From the NCBI GenBank assembly GCA_964501925.1, contig CAZCTM010000011.1, positions 1-60,651 on the forward strand: DNA of 60,651 nt, read 5' to 3'. Made by a program: the position numbers and the translations under genes. Positions within the stretch are counted from its first letter, which is position 1. Each line of letters starts with the position of its first letter. This document shows positions 33,399 to 42,234 of this stretch, one piece after another. This DNA comes from CAYLYU01 sp964501925. Its GTDB lineage: Bacteria > Pseudomonadota > Zetaproteobacteria > Mariprofundales > Mariprofundaceae. The notes under the pieces are model-generated. The model saw only the letters and a list, made by a program, of their open reading frames with translations. It ran no database searches and had not been told where the DNA came from.

Positions 33399-33929
33399 CT
33401 ACTTGGAGGGTGACTTGAGGTCTTGGGTGGATTCGATATGGACCCTCACCCGCTCAGAGTCACCCTGCAACACATTGATTGTATCCTCTTTCATGTTATA
33501 GATGATCGTTCCCCCGCGAATTGTTCCGCTTTTCTGGGTGATTTCAGCATGACCAATCAGACGGATGATGCCGTTACGCTGATCAATTTCTGCCTCTTCC
33601 GACCTGCCCTGTTTGTCGCCCATGCTCATGATCACATGGCCGCTTGCCCTGGCCCGGGTAATGCCCTTGGATACACTGTCCTGTTCATAGTGGGCAACAA
33701 GCTTGTCCGCCTGGAGTTCAAAGTCACCGCGCGTGAACCTGACCTTTCCAGAAAAGATCGCTTTCTTCGATTTGTGCACAATTTCAAGGCGGTCAGACTC
33801 GATCTGGACCGTTTCCGCCCTTGGCATGACGGGAAAGACAAAAAGCGCGGTCAGCAAAAGCATGCCGATGATCATCCATCCCCGAATCAACACAAAAATA
33901 CGCGCTGCAAAATCACCGCCACGGATCAT
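33399..33929 (-). CDS. lptA: LPS transport periplasmic protein LptA
   Basis: A 176-residue protein with a signal peptide (cleavage near MPRA-ET) and an OstA/LptA beta-jellyroll (VQIESDRLEIVHKSKKAIFSG...VRFTRGDFELQADKLV). It forms the periplasmic bridge for lipopolysaccharide. It starts at 33929 by a 4-base ATGA overlap with lptC, with GGAG nearby. The n-region before the hydrophobic segment is long, so start 33872 is an alternative. Confidence 0.9.
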   Translation of the reverse strand: MIRGGDFAARIFVLIRGWMIIGMLLLTALFVFPVMPRAETVQIESDRLEIVHKSKKAIFSGKVRFTRGDFELQADKLVAHYEQDSVSKGITRARASGHVIMSMGDKQGRSEEAEIDQRNGIIRLIGHAEITQKSGTIRGGTIIYNMKEDTINVLQGDSERVRVHIESTQDLKSPSK

Positions 33930-34489
33930 GGAACAGGGCTCCAGACCGCCTCTCGCTCATCCCTGATCCACACACCTTCCGTTACCAGCAAACGCTGCTC
34001 TTGCCTGTACACCATCATGTTCCTTCCCCTGGCGATGACGCCCGGAGCATCCAACCGAAATGCTCCCGGCAGGCGAATCACATCATGATTGAGATCATAA
34101 ATCAGGGTCTGACTATGCAACTCCCAGTCCCGGTAGACAACCACCACATCCCCTTCAAATCGAATGCTTCGACTCGAAGCATCAAAAAAGGCCTTTTTGC
34201 TGTGAATGGGAACTTCCAGACCCGCCCGGGTAAACAACTCCAAATGTGGTGTATCCATGTCCATATTACCGCCTGCCTGCTGCTTTGCAGTCTCGGCCTG
34301 CAATCGCCAGACCAAACGTTCCCCCTCCCGCTCCACGAGCAGCGGCTTATCCACCTGGGTCATTGCCTTTTCCGGCGGTTTCTGGGCCGACTCATGCTGA
34401 TCCGGTTCAGCCAGCCACAGCAGAACACCAACCAGAACCAGGCTGCCAACGGACACGGCCAGAAAGGCCCATTTCAGCCATGTTTGCAA
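33926..34489 (-). CDS. lptC: LPS export protein LptC
   Basis: This 187-residue protein has one N-terminal membrane anchor (about 5-27) and a periplasmic jellyroll; GERLVWRLQAETAK, IHSKKAFFDASSRSIRFEGDVVV and LIYDLNHDVIRLPG fit LptC. It receives lipopolysaccharide from LptBFG and hands it to LptA. It sits between kdsC and lptA with a 2-base gap and a 4-base overlap respectively, the standard order. Confidence 0.9.
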   Translation of the reverse strand: MQTWLKWAFLAVSVGSLVLVGVLLWLAEPDQHESAQKPPEKAMTQVDKPLLVEREGERLVWRLQAETAKQQAGGNMDMDTPHLELFTRAGLEVPIHSKKAFFDASSRSIRFEGDVVVVYRDWELHSQTLIYDLNHDVIRLPGAFRLDAPGVIARGRNMMVYRQEQRLLVTEGVWIRDEREAVWSPVP

Positions 34490-34491
34490 CG

Positions 34492-35061
34492 CTAGAGAGG
34501 CCAGCCGCAGTCAGCGGGAGAAAGCCCGTAAGGGGAACCCATCACCTCCTGCCAGGCCCCTACGGCCAGGATCAATCCCTCCGTCACCTGACGAACCGCG
34601 CCATAGCCTCCGGCAAAATCCGAAACCCAGTGAGCATGAGCCAGCACCGCTGGATGTGCATCCGAGGGGGCAAGTGCAAGATGACACTTTCGCATGGCCG
34701 GCAGATCGACGACATCATCACCCATGAATGCACATGCGGCCAAATCCATCTTGGCCATATCAAGCAGGCGATCCAGACCCTCCTCTTTCCTGTGGCTTCC
34801 CTGGACAACATACCGGATTCCCAGTTCGCTCGCCCGCACATGGACCACGCTGGAGGTTCGACCGGTCAGGATACCCACCTGGATGCCAGCACGCTGTACC
34901 AGCTTGATTCCATGACCATCCCGGACGTAAAACCCCTTATGCTCCTCCCCGTTGTTGCCCAAAACAATTTGTCCATTGGTCAGGACACCATCCACATCCA
35001 GGATAAGCAACCGGATGCCGCTGGCGCGTTGCACGGGGAATGTCCTGTAAGCCGATGTCAC
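34492..35061 (-). CDS. kdsC: 3-deoxy-D-manno-octulosonate 8-phosphate phosphatase KdsC
   Basis: At 189 residues it is a HAD-family C0-type phosphatase. The nucleophile motif is LILDVDGVLTNG, the second motif is ILTGRTS, and the metal aspartates are in FMGDDVVDLPAM. It dephosphorylates KDO-8-phosphate in KDO synthesis for lipopolysaccharide. The start GTG at 35061 overlaps the kdsD stop by 4 bases. Confidence 0.95.
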   Translation of the reverse strand: MTSAYRTFPVQRASGIRLLILDVDGVLTNGQIVLGNNGEEHKGFYVRDGHGIKLVQRAGIQVGILTGRTSSVVHVRASELGIRYVVQGSHRKEEGLDRLLDMAKMDLAACAFMGDDVVDLPAMRKCHLALAPSDAHPAVLAHAHWVSDFAGGYGAVRQVTEGLILAVGAWQEVMGSPYGLSPADCGWPL

Positions 35062-36035
35062 CCGACACCCGCCTGCAACAGATCATGCATATGAACTGCT
35101 CCCACAGTCTTTCCCTGATCATTCATGACAAACAACACCGTGATCTTGTGTTCTTCCATGACCCTAAGCGCCTCTGAGGCCAGATGATCCTCTTCAATTC
35201 GCCGAGGGTCGGGATGCATAAACTCACCAACAGGGCGTTGAACATCGATCTTCCCTGACTGCAATATGCGCCGCAGATCCCCGTCACTGATGCAGCCGAC
35301 GAGACGACCTCTGTCCGTGACACCCGTAATACCAAGGCGGCAGGCACTCATGGTGACAATGGCCTCCGAAAGCGGCGTATGAATGTCCACCAGAGGTAGC
35401 CCCTGACCGGTATGCATCAACTCGCTGACCCGCAAGAGGCGTTTGCCCAGGCTCCCACCCGGATGGAAGCTTGCGAAGTCTTCAGGCTTCAGGTTCCGCT
35501 GCTCCAGGACAACCACCGCCAGGGCATCACCAAGAGCCAGACTCGCCGTTGTTGAGGCAGTTGGAGCCAGATTCAGAGGGCACGCCTCCTGCGTGACGGG
35601 AACATGGAGCACCATATCCGCATGCCGGGCGAGGGTAGAGTCTCTGTTGCCGGTAATGGCGATCAGCTTGATTCCCAGTCTCTTGATCGGGGGGAGAAGG
35701 CCAAGAAGCTCGGCTGTTTCGCCACTGTGAGACAGGGCGAGTAATGCATCGGACCGTGTGATCATGCCCAGGTCACCGTGCTGGGCCTCGGCAGCATGTA
35801 CAAAGAACGCAGGGGTACCCGTGGATGCAAAGGTGGCAGCAATCTTTTTGGCAATGATGCCCGATTTCCCCATGCCGACCACAACGAGCCTGCCCCGCAG
35901 ATCGAGAATACACTCGACGGCCCGGGCAAAATCTCCTTCAATGGACCGACTTACATTGCGGAGTGCCTGTACCTCTATCCGAATGACGTTCCTAGCGCTT
36001 TCCAGCCATTGATCAGGCAAACGATTGCCGGCCAT
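35058..36035 (-). CDS. kdsD: Arabinose-5-phosphate isomerase KdsD
   Basis: This protein of about 325 residues has an N-terminal SIS domain (VVVGMGKSGIIAKKIAATFASTGTPAFFVH) and two C-terminal CBS domains. It converts ribulose-5-phosphate to arabinose-5-phosphate, the first step of the KDO route. ATG 36035 overlaps the stop of the M23 peptidase gene (TGATG). The frame is open for over 300 bases further upstream, but that part is antisense-like sequence within the peptidase gene. Confidence 0.94.
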   Translation of the reverse strand: MAGNRLPDQWLESARNVIRIEVQALRNVSRSIEGDFARAVECILDLRGRLVVVGMGKSGIIAKKIAATFASTGTPAFFVHAAEAQHGDLGMITRSDALLALSHSGETAELLGLLPPIKRLGIKLIAITGNRDSTLARHADMVLHVPVTQEACPLNLAPTASTTASLALGDALAVVVLEQRNLKPEDFASFHPGGSLGKRLLRVSELMHTGQGLPLVDIHTPLSEAIVTMSACRLGITGVTDRGRLVGCISDGDLRRILQSGKIDVQRPVGEFMHPDPRRIEEDHLASEALRVMEEHKITVLFVMNDQGKTVGAVHMHDLLQAGVG

Positions 36036-37297
36036 CAGCTCCAGGCCAGGTTCCTTGTTCCATACTCCAGACGGGCCAGCAACTGATCCCGCATGGTCAC
36101 AAAACGTGCCATCTCTCTCCTTGGTACCGGATGCGCAGCCGGACTCTTGATTGTCAACGGGTTCACGGCGCGCCCCCGCACACGGAACTCGAAGTGCAAA
36201 TGTGGACCGGTCGCCAGGCCGCTCATGCCCACATAGCCAATGACCTGCCCCTGCTTTACCCGCATGCCTCTGCGAAGCCCCTTGGCATAGCGACTTAGAT
36301 GGGCGTAGGCCGTTGCATGATTGGAATTCTTGTGCCTGATCTTCACGTAGCGTCCATAGCCGCCTTTCCACCCCTTGTAGACGACCCGACCGTCACCGAC
36401 GGCACGGACCGGTGTGCCCGCCCTTGCAGCGTAATCAACGCCTCGATGTGCCCTGGTATAACCAAGTATGGGATGCTTGCGCCGGGTTGAGAATCGGGAA
36501 GAAATGCGCGAGTACTTTACCGGAGATCGCAGATATGCCTTGCGAAGATTCTTGCCGTCGGGTGTGAAATAATCCGTCTTGCCCGAGCGCAACTTGAAGC
36601 GAATAGCCTTGTAGCTGCGGCCCTGATTGACAAATTCGGCAGCAAGGATGGTCCGATCAAGCATGTTTCCCCTGGCATCAAAGCTTTCTTCCAGCAAAAC
36701 CTTAAACCGGTCCCCGCTCCTCAACCCCCTGGCAAAGTCAACGTCCCATGAAAAGATCTCAACCAGATTCATGGTGGTTCGGTCATCCATCCCTGCATGG
36801 GCGGCATCAACAAACAGGTTGTCGTGAATGACACCCTCCAGGTTGACGACACGTGTACTGACCTTGCGGGGTTCAACAGTGGTTTTCCAACCGTCACCCC
36901 AAGGCTGAATATGCAGCAGCTTTTCACTGTCTATCTGATAAAACACATGCATCTTGCCGTTAACGGAACGTTTGAACCATTCGTGACCCGCGCGTACGTG
37001 GCGAAGGGAATAGACATCTTTCGCGGAACGAACGATACCGGCGGCTTCCGCTGCCGAGAACCCAAGCTTGGCCAGAACGGTCTGCGTGGTATCTCCTGCC
37101 CGCAGGAGAACCCGTTGCTCTTCCAGATCCTGGGTTGCAGGCATGATTCTGGCCGGAATCCACTCCTCCATGAACGACCGGCCAACACTTGCCCTGACAT
37201 CCTCACCGCTGCCCAGAAGGGTAAGCAGGGGGACCAGACCCACCACGGCAATGATGGCCACACGGGACCAGCGCATTCGGAACGGCTCCAGGTTCAT
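36035..37297 (-). CDS. M23 family murein endopeptidase (MepM-like)
   Basis: This protein of about 420 residues runs from ATG 37297, which has AGGGA 7 bases upstream. An N-terminal membrane segment (about 11-27) is followed by an OapA/LysM-like region (VLLRAGDTTQTVLAKLGFS) and a C-terminal LytM domain. The zinc site is complete: HRGVDYAA supplies His and Asp, and HLHFEFRV the last His pair. It would cleave peptide cross-links in peptidoglycan to allow wall growth. Overlapping coupling with kdsD joins wall and lipopolysaccharide genes in one operon. Confidence 0.9.
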   Translation of the reverse strand: MNLEPFRMRWSRVAIIAVVGLVPLLTLLGSGEDVRASVGRSFMEEWIPARIMPATQDLEEQRVLLRAGDTTQTVLAKLGFSAAEAAGIVRSAKDVYSLRHVRAGHEWFKRSVNGKMHVFYQIDSEKLLHIQPWGDGWKTTVEPRKVSTRVVNLEGVIHDNLFVDAAHAGMDDRTTMNLVEIFSWDVDFARGLRSGDRFKVLLEESFDARGNMLDRTILAAEFVNQGRSYKAIRFKLRSGKTDYFTPDGKNLRKAYLRSPVKYSRISSRFSTRRKHPILGYTRAHRGVDYAARAGTPVRAVGDGRVVYKGWKGGYGRYVKIRHKNSNHATAYAHLSRYAKGLRRGMRVKQGQVIGYVGMSGLATGPHLHFEFRVRGRAVNPLTIKSPAAHPVPRREMARFVTMRDQLLARLEYGTRNLAWS

Positions 37298-37569
37298 GGG
37301 CCGTCCCTGCATCAGCTTTTTGGCAAAATCCCTCTTGAACAAGGTTCCTCCAAGGATGCACATGCTCCGGTGAAAACCCACGGTTGTCAAAGTCAGCCCC
37401 ATTTCCCATGTTTGACGATGGCTTTTCGAACGCCGTCAGCCTCGGATTGATGGATTACGGTGTGCCCCATTCAGGCGCGAACACCTTGAGATCACCATGG
37501 TGTTGTACATCAGCAGCCGGCCAGGAGTTGACTGGACCCGGATTCGCTGGCAAGCAAATGCTTCAGCAC
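37298..37569. other. Intergenic gap, nothing recognised
   Basis: This 272-base gap lies between the M23 peptidase start and the acyl-CoA synthetase stop. It should contain the promoter of the peptidase-kdsD-kdsC-lptCAB operon. A TTGACA is present on the minus strand near 37387 but no convincing -10 box follows. I see no gene, repeat or terminator here. Confidence 0.6.
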
Positions 37570-39354
37570 TTATTTCGAATACAACGACTCAAAAACGTCC
37601 CTGAATTGCTCGTACACCTTGCGTCTCTTGATTTTCATGGTGGGTGTAAGCAGTCCATCTTCAATCGAAAACGGCTCGGAACGAACCACAAGGCGGCGGA
37701 CCTGTTCATGCGGAGCCAATCCCTTCAGACGCATGCTTATGCGGTTCTGCAACTCCTTGTGCAGGATATCTGATATCGCCAACTCCTCCCACGCTGTCCT
37801 GGGCAGTCCCTGCTCCCTGGCCCAAGTCTCACACCCTTCCCGGGATGGTACAACCATGGCCACCAGATAGGGTTTCTTGTCGCCGTACACGATCACCTGC
37901 TCAATCAATTCATCGGACACCAGAAGGGATTCGATGCGTTGTGGAGCAATGTTTTCACCACCCGAGTTGACGATGAGATCCTTTTTTCGGTCCGTAATCC
38001 TGATGTATCCGTCAGCATCAATCTCGCCGATATCACCCGTATGCAACCAGCCATCGACCACCGTCTTCTTGGTTTCCTTGGGTAGCTTCCAGTACCCGCG
38101 CATGATGTTGGCTCCACGCGCCAGGATTTCACCATCTTCAGCAATCCTGACCTCCACGCCAGCAACCGCCTTGCCGATGGTTCCGATACGCCGGTCCTCC
38201 AGCGGATTGACACTGATCAGGGGAGCGGATTCCGTCAGGCCGTAACCTTCAAGGACAGGCAATCCGACGGCCTCAAAAAACTCGGCTACTTCAACACTTA
38301 ACGGTGCGCCACCGGAAACAATGAACCTTAATCTTCCACCAAAGCGGCCCCGTATTTTCTGGCCGACAAGCTGATCAAGCATTCTGTATACGGCACCCCC
38401 CCACCACGGAAGCTTCTCACTTCTCCTTGCTCTGCCGGCAAGGTCCAGGAAAAGATGAAACATCTTGCGCTTGAGTGCCGGCTCCTTGGCCACTTTCCCA
38501 AGAATTCGACTCATGACCACCTCAAGTAGGCGCGGCACCGCGATCAGGATAGTTGGTCTCGCTTCCAGCAGGTTCTTGGCCACCGTATCCGGGCGTTCGG
38601 CAAAGGCCACGGAGAAGCCAACCGAATAAGGCAGAAAGTGGCCGGCCATCCGTTCCAGGCTATGGGCCAGAGGGAGAAAGGAGAGCATCTTGTCATCTGC
38701 CCTCAGCTCGAAGATCAATGGAATGGCCTCCAGATTGGCCATGATGTTTCCATGCGTGAGCATCACGCCCTTTGGGTTGCCTGTGGTACCCGATGTGTAG
38801 ACAAGGGTTGCCAATGTATCCCGGGCAAGTTTTCCCATGCGTTTTTCCAAGGCAGGCTGATCCACCTCAACGGATTCCAGCTCACTGAACTTATGCAACA
38901 CCTTGTCATCCGAAGACCCCTCAAGGGCATACACGGCCTTTACGTGGGGGCAGGACTTGACCGCCTCCAGGAGGTGCTTGAGCACCTTTCCCCTGGATAC
39001 AAGCACGATTCTGGCACCGGCATCATCGAGGACAAACGCCATGTCCTGGGCACGGAAGGAACAGTAAAGGGGCACGGTGACCGCCCCTATGCTTAGAATA
39101 GCATAGTCGCATACAGCCCACTCCGGGATATTTTCCATTAGGAGACCCACCCTGTCTCCGGGTTTGACCCCAGCCCGGATCAGGCCGGAGGCAACATGAC
39201 GCACACGTTCGGCCAGACGTCCATAGGTCACCGGAACATACCCTTCCGGGTTACGATACCATTGGGCCGGAGCGGTTGGTGTTCGCTTCACGCTGGCAAA
39301 AAAAAGCTCCGGCAGGCTTGAGGCCTGCTGGATGGACTTGCTCAGGTCATTCAT
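37570..39354 (-). CDS. fadD: Long-chain fatty acid-CoA ligase (AMP-forming)
   Basis: At 594 residues it is an ANL-family adenylating enzyme. The P-loop is LVYTSGTTGNPKGVMLTH, the acyl-pocket motif includes EGYGLTESAP, the hinge is GDIGEIDADGYIRITDRKKD, and the C-terminal domain keeps the catalytic lysine in TPTMKIKRRKV. The length and the FLPLAHSLER segment fit the FAA1/FadD15-type long-chain acyl-CoA synthetases (COG1022). It makes acyl-CoA from fatty acid, ATP and CoA. No beta-oxidation genes are nearby. Confidence 0.92.
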   Translation of the reverse strand: MNDLSKSIQQASSLPELFFASVKRTPTAPAQWYRNPEGYVPVTYGRLAERVRHVASGLIRAGVKPGDRVGLLMENIPEWAVCDYAILSIGAVTVPLYCSFRAQDMAFVLDDAGARIVLVSRGKVLKHLLEAVKSCPHVKAVYALEGSSDDKVLHKFSELESVEVDQPALEKRMGKLARDTLATLVYTSGTTGNPKGVMLTHGNIMANLEAIPLIFELRADDKMLSFLPLAHSLERMAGHFLPYSVGFSVAFAERPDTVAKNLLEARPTILIAVPRLLEVVMSRILGKVAKEPALKRKMFHLFLDLAGRARRSEKLPWWGGAVYRMLDQLVGQKIRGRFGGRLRFIVSGGAPLSVEVAEFFEAVGLPVLEGYGLTESAPLISVNPLEDRRIGTIGKAVAGVEVRIAEDGEILARGANIMRGYWKLPKETKKTVVDGWLHTGDIGEIDADGYIRITDRKKDLIVNSGGENIAPQRIESLLVSDELIEQVIVYGDKKPYLVAMVVPSREGCETWAREQGLPRTAWEELAISDILHKELQNRISMRLKGLAPHEQVRRLVVRSEPFSIEDGLLTPTMKIKRRKVYEQFRDVFESLYSK

Positions 39355-39448
39355 GGAACAAGACGGAATAGCGATTCAGCAAACGACTCTCCTCCTCCCC
39401 TCAAACCCTGCCACATCTCATTGTGTCCGGTCCGAATCCGAGATTCGA

Positions 39449-39476
39449 TTGACCTCAAAGGCTCATGGTCCATACT
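39449..39476 (+). promoter_or_regulatory. Possible sigma-70 promoter
   Basis: TTGACC (39449-39454) and CATACT (39471-39476) are separated by 16 bases, about 50 bases before the epimerase start. Agreement with consensus is moderate and there is no experimental support. Confidence 0.35.
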
Positions 39477-39524
39477 TAGCAAGTTAGCACTCAGTCTGCA
39501 AGACATTTCCTCAGGGAGGATGTC

Positions 39525-40475
39525 ATGGCCAAGCATCTATGCATCATCGGCGGAAGCGGTTTCGTGGGGCATGCCATCACGCATGTGGCGCGCGCGAAGG
39601 GGCATTACGTCACGGTTGCCTGCCGTCATCCGGAACGGGCCCGCAGTATTATGGTGGATGGTGTCCGCTTCAGCCGCATCGACATCATTGATGGAAAGGG
39701 ACTGAACGAGGCCCTGGCCGGGTCGGAATGTGTGATCAATCTTGTAGGCCTCCTGTTTGAAAAGGGTCGCTATACCTTTGAGGCAACCCACGTCCAGGGA
39801 ACCAGACATATCCTTGATACCTGCCGGAACCTCGGAATCAAGCAATACATTCACATGAGTGCGCTGGGGGCCGATCGCACATCGGCAAGTGCCTACGCGC
39901 GCACCAAGGCCGAAGCCGAGGAGAAGGTTCGTGAAAGTGGTCTGAGATGGACCATTTTCCGACCCTCCATTATCTATGGGGCAGGTGATTCATTCTTTAA
40001 CAAATTTAAGAAAATGTCCCAGTTTCTCCCCGTGCTCCCTGTCATTGCCGGTTCCACCCGATTCCAGCCTGTCTGGGTCAATGATGTGGCAGGAGCTTTC
40101 GTCCAGTGCGTTGCCAACCGTCACGTTTATGAAAAAACATTTGAGCTTGGCGGCCCCAAAATTTACACCTTCAAGGAATTGCTCGAGCTGCTCATGAAGA
40201 CGCTTCATCGCCAGCGCCTGCTCCTGCCTGTACCACCCGCCATGGCAAAAGTGATGGCCGCCGTGATGCAGTACCTGCCAACACCACCTCTCACACCCGA
40301 CCAGCTGATCCTGCTTCAGCGTGACAATGTCGTGGAAGGTGAAGCCTTTCCAAAAAGGTTTGGTTCTCCAGCGAGGCTTGAAGAGATCCTCCCCACATAC
40401 ATCAGCGGGCCACAGGTATCCCAGCTCCAACAACGCATGGACTATTACCGCAAGCACTACTGGAACACTCCCTAA
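39525..40475 (+). CDS. NAD(P)-binding epimerase-like protein (NDUFA9 family)
   Basis: This 316-residue atypical short-chain dehydrogenase (SDR_a5, complex I NDUFA9-like) has a Rossmann start CIIGGSGFVGHAITHVA. The usual catalytic YxxxK is represented by the weak SAYARTKAEAEE, and FRPSIIYGAGD follows. Relatives act as quinone- or sugar-related reductases, or as structural complex I subunits; which applies here is unknown. AGGGAGG lies before the ATG. plsY starts about 22 bases downstream. Confidence 0.85.
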   Translation: MAKHLCIIGGSGFVGHAITHVARAKGHYVTVACRHPERARSIMVDGVRFSRIDIIDGKGLNEALAGSECVINLVGLLFEKGRYTFEATHVQGTRHILDTCRNLGIKQYIHMSALGADRTSASAYARTKAEAEEKVRESGLRWTIFRPSIIYGAGDSFFNKFKKMSQFLPVLPVIAGSTRFQPVWVNDVAGAFVQCVANRHVYEKTFELGGPKIYTFKELLELLMKTLHRQRLLLPVPPAMAKVMAAVMQYLPTPPLTPDQLILLQRDNVVEGEAFPKRFGSPARLEEILPTYISGPQVSQLQQRMDYYRKHYWNTP

Positions 40476-40497
40476 GCCTTTCGGCTTCCGGTTTTCT

Positions 40498-41106
40498 TTG
40501 CCACCCTTGGACAGCTCCTTCATCACCCTGACCATCATTGCCTACCTTGTGGGAAGCATCCCCTTCGGCCTGCTGTTTACGCGCCTGTTCACGGGCATGA
40601 ATCTGCGCAACGTTGGCAGTGGAAACATTGGTGCCACCAACGCACTTCGGGCAGGTGGAAAGCTTCTGGGTCTGCTGACCCTTCTTGCTGATCTGGCCAA
40701 GGGGGCCATCCCGGTGTTCATTGCCGTTCAGCTTTATGAAGGCCACGACATGATGGTTGCACTGGTATCCGCAGCGGCCTTTTTTGGCCACATCTTTCCG
40801 GTCTATCTGGGCTTCAGGGGGGGGAAAGGGGTGGCGACCCTATTTGGCGTCACACTGCCATGGTTGTTCTGGGTGGCCGTCACCGGGTTTATGGTATGGC
40901 TCATTGTGCTTCTGGCCAGCCGCTATGTCTCCATCGCCTCGATGGCAGCCGCCATGGCCTTCCCCATCGCTGCCTGGATGCTGGATTCGGGCATCATTGC
41001 CAGCATCACGATGGCCATATTCGCCCTCACCGTTCTTATCCGCCATGAGAGCAACATCCGCCACCTGCTCAAGGGAAGTGAACCAAAGATCGGGCAACAT
41101 GGCTAG
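40498..41106 (+). CDS. plsY: Glycerol-3-phosphate acyltransferase PlsY
   Basis: An inner-membrane protein of about 200 residues with roughly five membrane segments that acylates glycerol-3-phosphate from acyl-phosphate, the first step of phospholipid synthesis. Conserved motifs are AYLVGSIPFGLL, NVGSGNIGATNALR, GHIFPVYLGFRGGKGVAT and HESNIRHLLKGSEPKIG. There is no ATG in a sensible place, so TTG 40498 (or 40507) is the probable start. The longer open frame upstream overlaps the epimerase gene and is not conserved. Confidence 0.93.
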   Translation: MPPLDSSFITLTIIAYLVGSIPFGLLFTRLFTGMNLRNVGSGNIGATNALRAGGKLLGLLTLLADLAKGAIPVFIAVQLYEGHDMMVALVSAAAFFGHIFPVYLGFRGGKGVATLFGVTLPWLFWVAVTGFMVWLIVLLASRYVSIASMAAAMAFPIAAWMLDSGIIASITMAIFALTVLIRHESNIRHLLKGSEPKIGQHG

Positions 41107-41175
41107 CCTCGTGTTGCGAAGCAGAAATCCCTATGCCATGCTCAACAAGCTCATGGGAAGGATGGCCGTCGGACA

Positions 41176-42234
41176 ATGCTGAAATACGTGCCCTCGTGCA
41201 TGCTGGTCCTTGTTGCAGCCTGGCTGCTGACCATGCCGCCCTTCATGCTGGCAGAAGCCGCAGAACACCAGCGATCCGATGTCCTTAATCTCAAACCGGA
41301 TGTCAGCCAGCCTTACATCGTCAAGAAAGGGGACACCCTCTGGGACATTGCAAACCATTTCTTCAGGGATCCCATGAAATGGCTGAACATCTGGGAGAAG
41401 AATCTCTACATCACGAACCCCGACCTGATCTATCCGGGGAACAAAATCTGGTTTGACGGAGCCAAGACCGAGACGGGGGGGCTGACCACCGTTCGACCAA
41501 AACCCGCCATCAGGGTAAAAGAGGTTGAGCGACTGGAAACACCCATCGACCCTAGCCTGCTTCTGACCTCCTTGAGGCGGCAGGACTTCATCAAGGCCGA
41601 GGACATGCAGGGGGTCGGCTATATTCTGGACTCCGAAGACGACCGGATTAATTTCGGTAGTGACGACAGGGTATATCTGAAACTGGACTCGCCGGCAGAC
41701 GAGGGGGATCTTTTCGATATCTTTCGGACCGCCGACCCCATTCGGGATCCGGAATCAAAAGAGATCGTCGGCGTGCTTGTACTTCACCTGGGTCAGGTCG
41801 AGATAACCTCATCGGCCGGCAATCAAATCTACCGTGGGTTGATCACCAAGTCCTTCGAGGAAATCTCCAGGGGGGACCGGTTAAAGCCGGCGAAAGACAT
41901 CAATACCCGTATTGTTCCCGTTTACCCCGCCAGCCAGCTGAATGGAAGGGTCCTTTATATCCGCAATGATGCCACGGAGGCCGGACAGCATCAGGTCATT
42001 GGTATCAGCCTTGGAATACGGGATGGCATGCAGCCCGGGAGTGTCCTGTCAATCCATCGGCCCGGCAGGCATATTCAGGACGTTGTGACAGGTGAAACGG
42101 TCCAACTGCCAGGGGAGATGATTGGCGAAGTCATGGTCCTGGTCCCCCAGGAGGTCGCCTCCATTGCAATTGTTACCAAGTCTGCGGCCTCCATTAACAT
42201 TGGAGACAGTGTCCGGAACCCCGCTGGAAAGTGA
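41176..42234 (+). CDS. LysM domain-containing exported protein
   Basis: A 352-residue protein with a signal peptide (about 1-29) and a LysM domain (about 47-96: YIVKKGDTLWDIANHFF...NPDLIYPGNKIWF). The following 240 residues form a conserved but uncharacterised region, as in the LysM proteins encoded beside dprA in many proteobacteria. It probably binds peptidoglycan in the periplasm. dprA begins directly at its stop codon. Confidence 0.85.
   Translation: MLKYVPSCMLVLVAAWLLTMPPFMLAEAAEHQRSDVLNLKPDVSQPYIVKKGDTLWDIANHFFRDPMKWLNIWEKNLYITNPDLIYPGNKIWFDGAKTETGGLTTVRPKPAIRVKEVERLETPIDPSLLLTSLRRQDFIKAEDMQGVGYILDSEDDRINFGSDDRVYLKLDSPADEGDLFDIFRTADPIRDPESKEIVGVLVLHLGQVEITSSAGNQIYRGLITKSFEEISRGDRLKPAKDINTRIVPVYPASQLNGRVLYIRNDATEAGQHQVIGISLGIRDGMQPGSVLSIHRPGRHIQDVVTGETVQLPGEMIGEVMVLVPQEVASIAIVTKSAASINIGDSVRNPAGK

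Noticed and set aside
35058..36371. Longer KdsD reading from 36371
   Set aside because: The extra 112 codons overlap the M23 peptidase catalytic domain and are not KdsD-like; ATG 36035 gives the family length.
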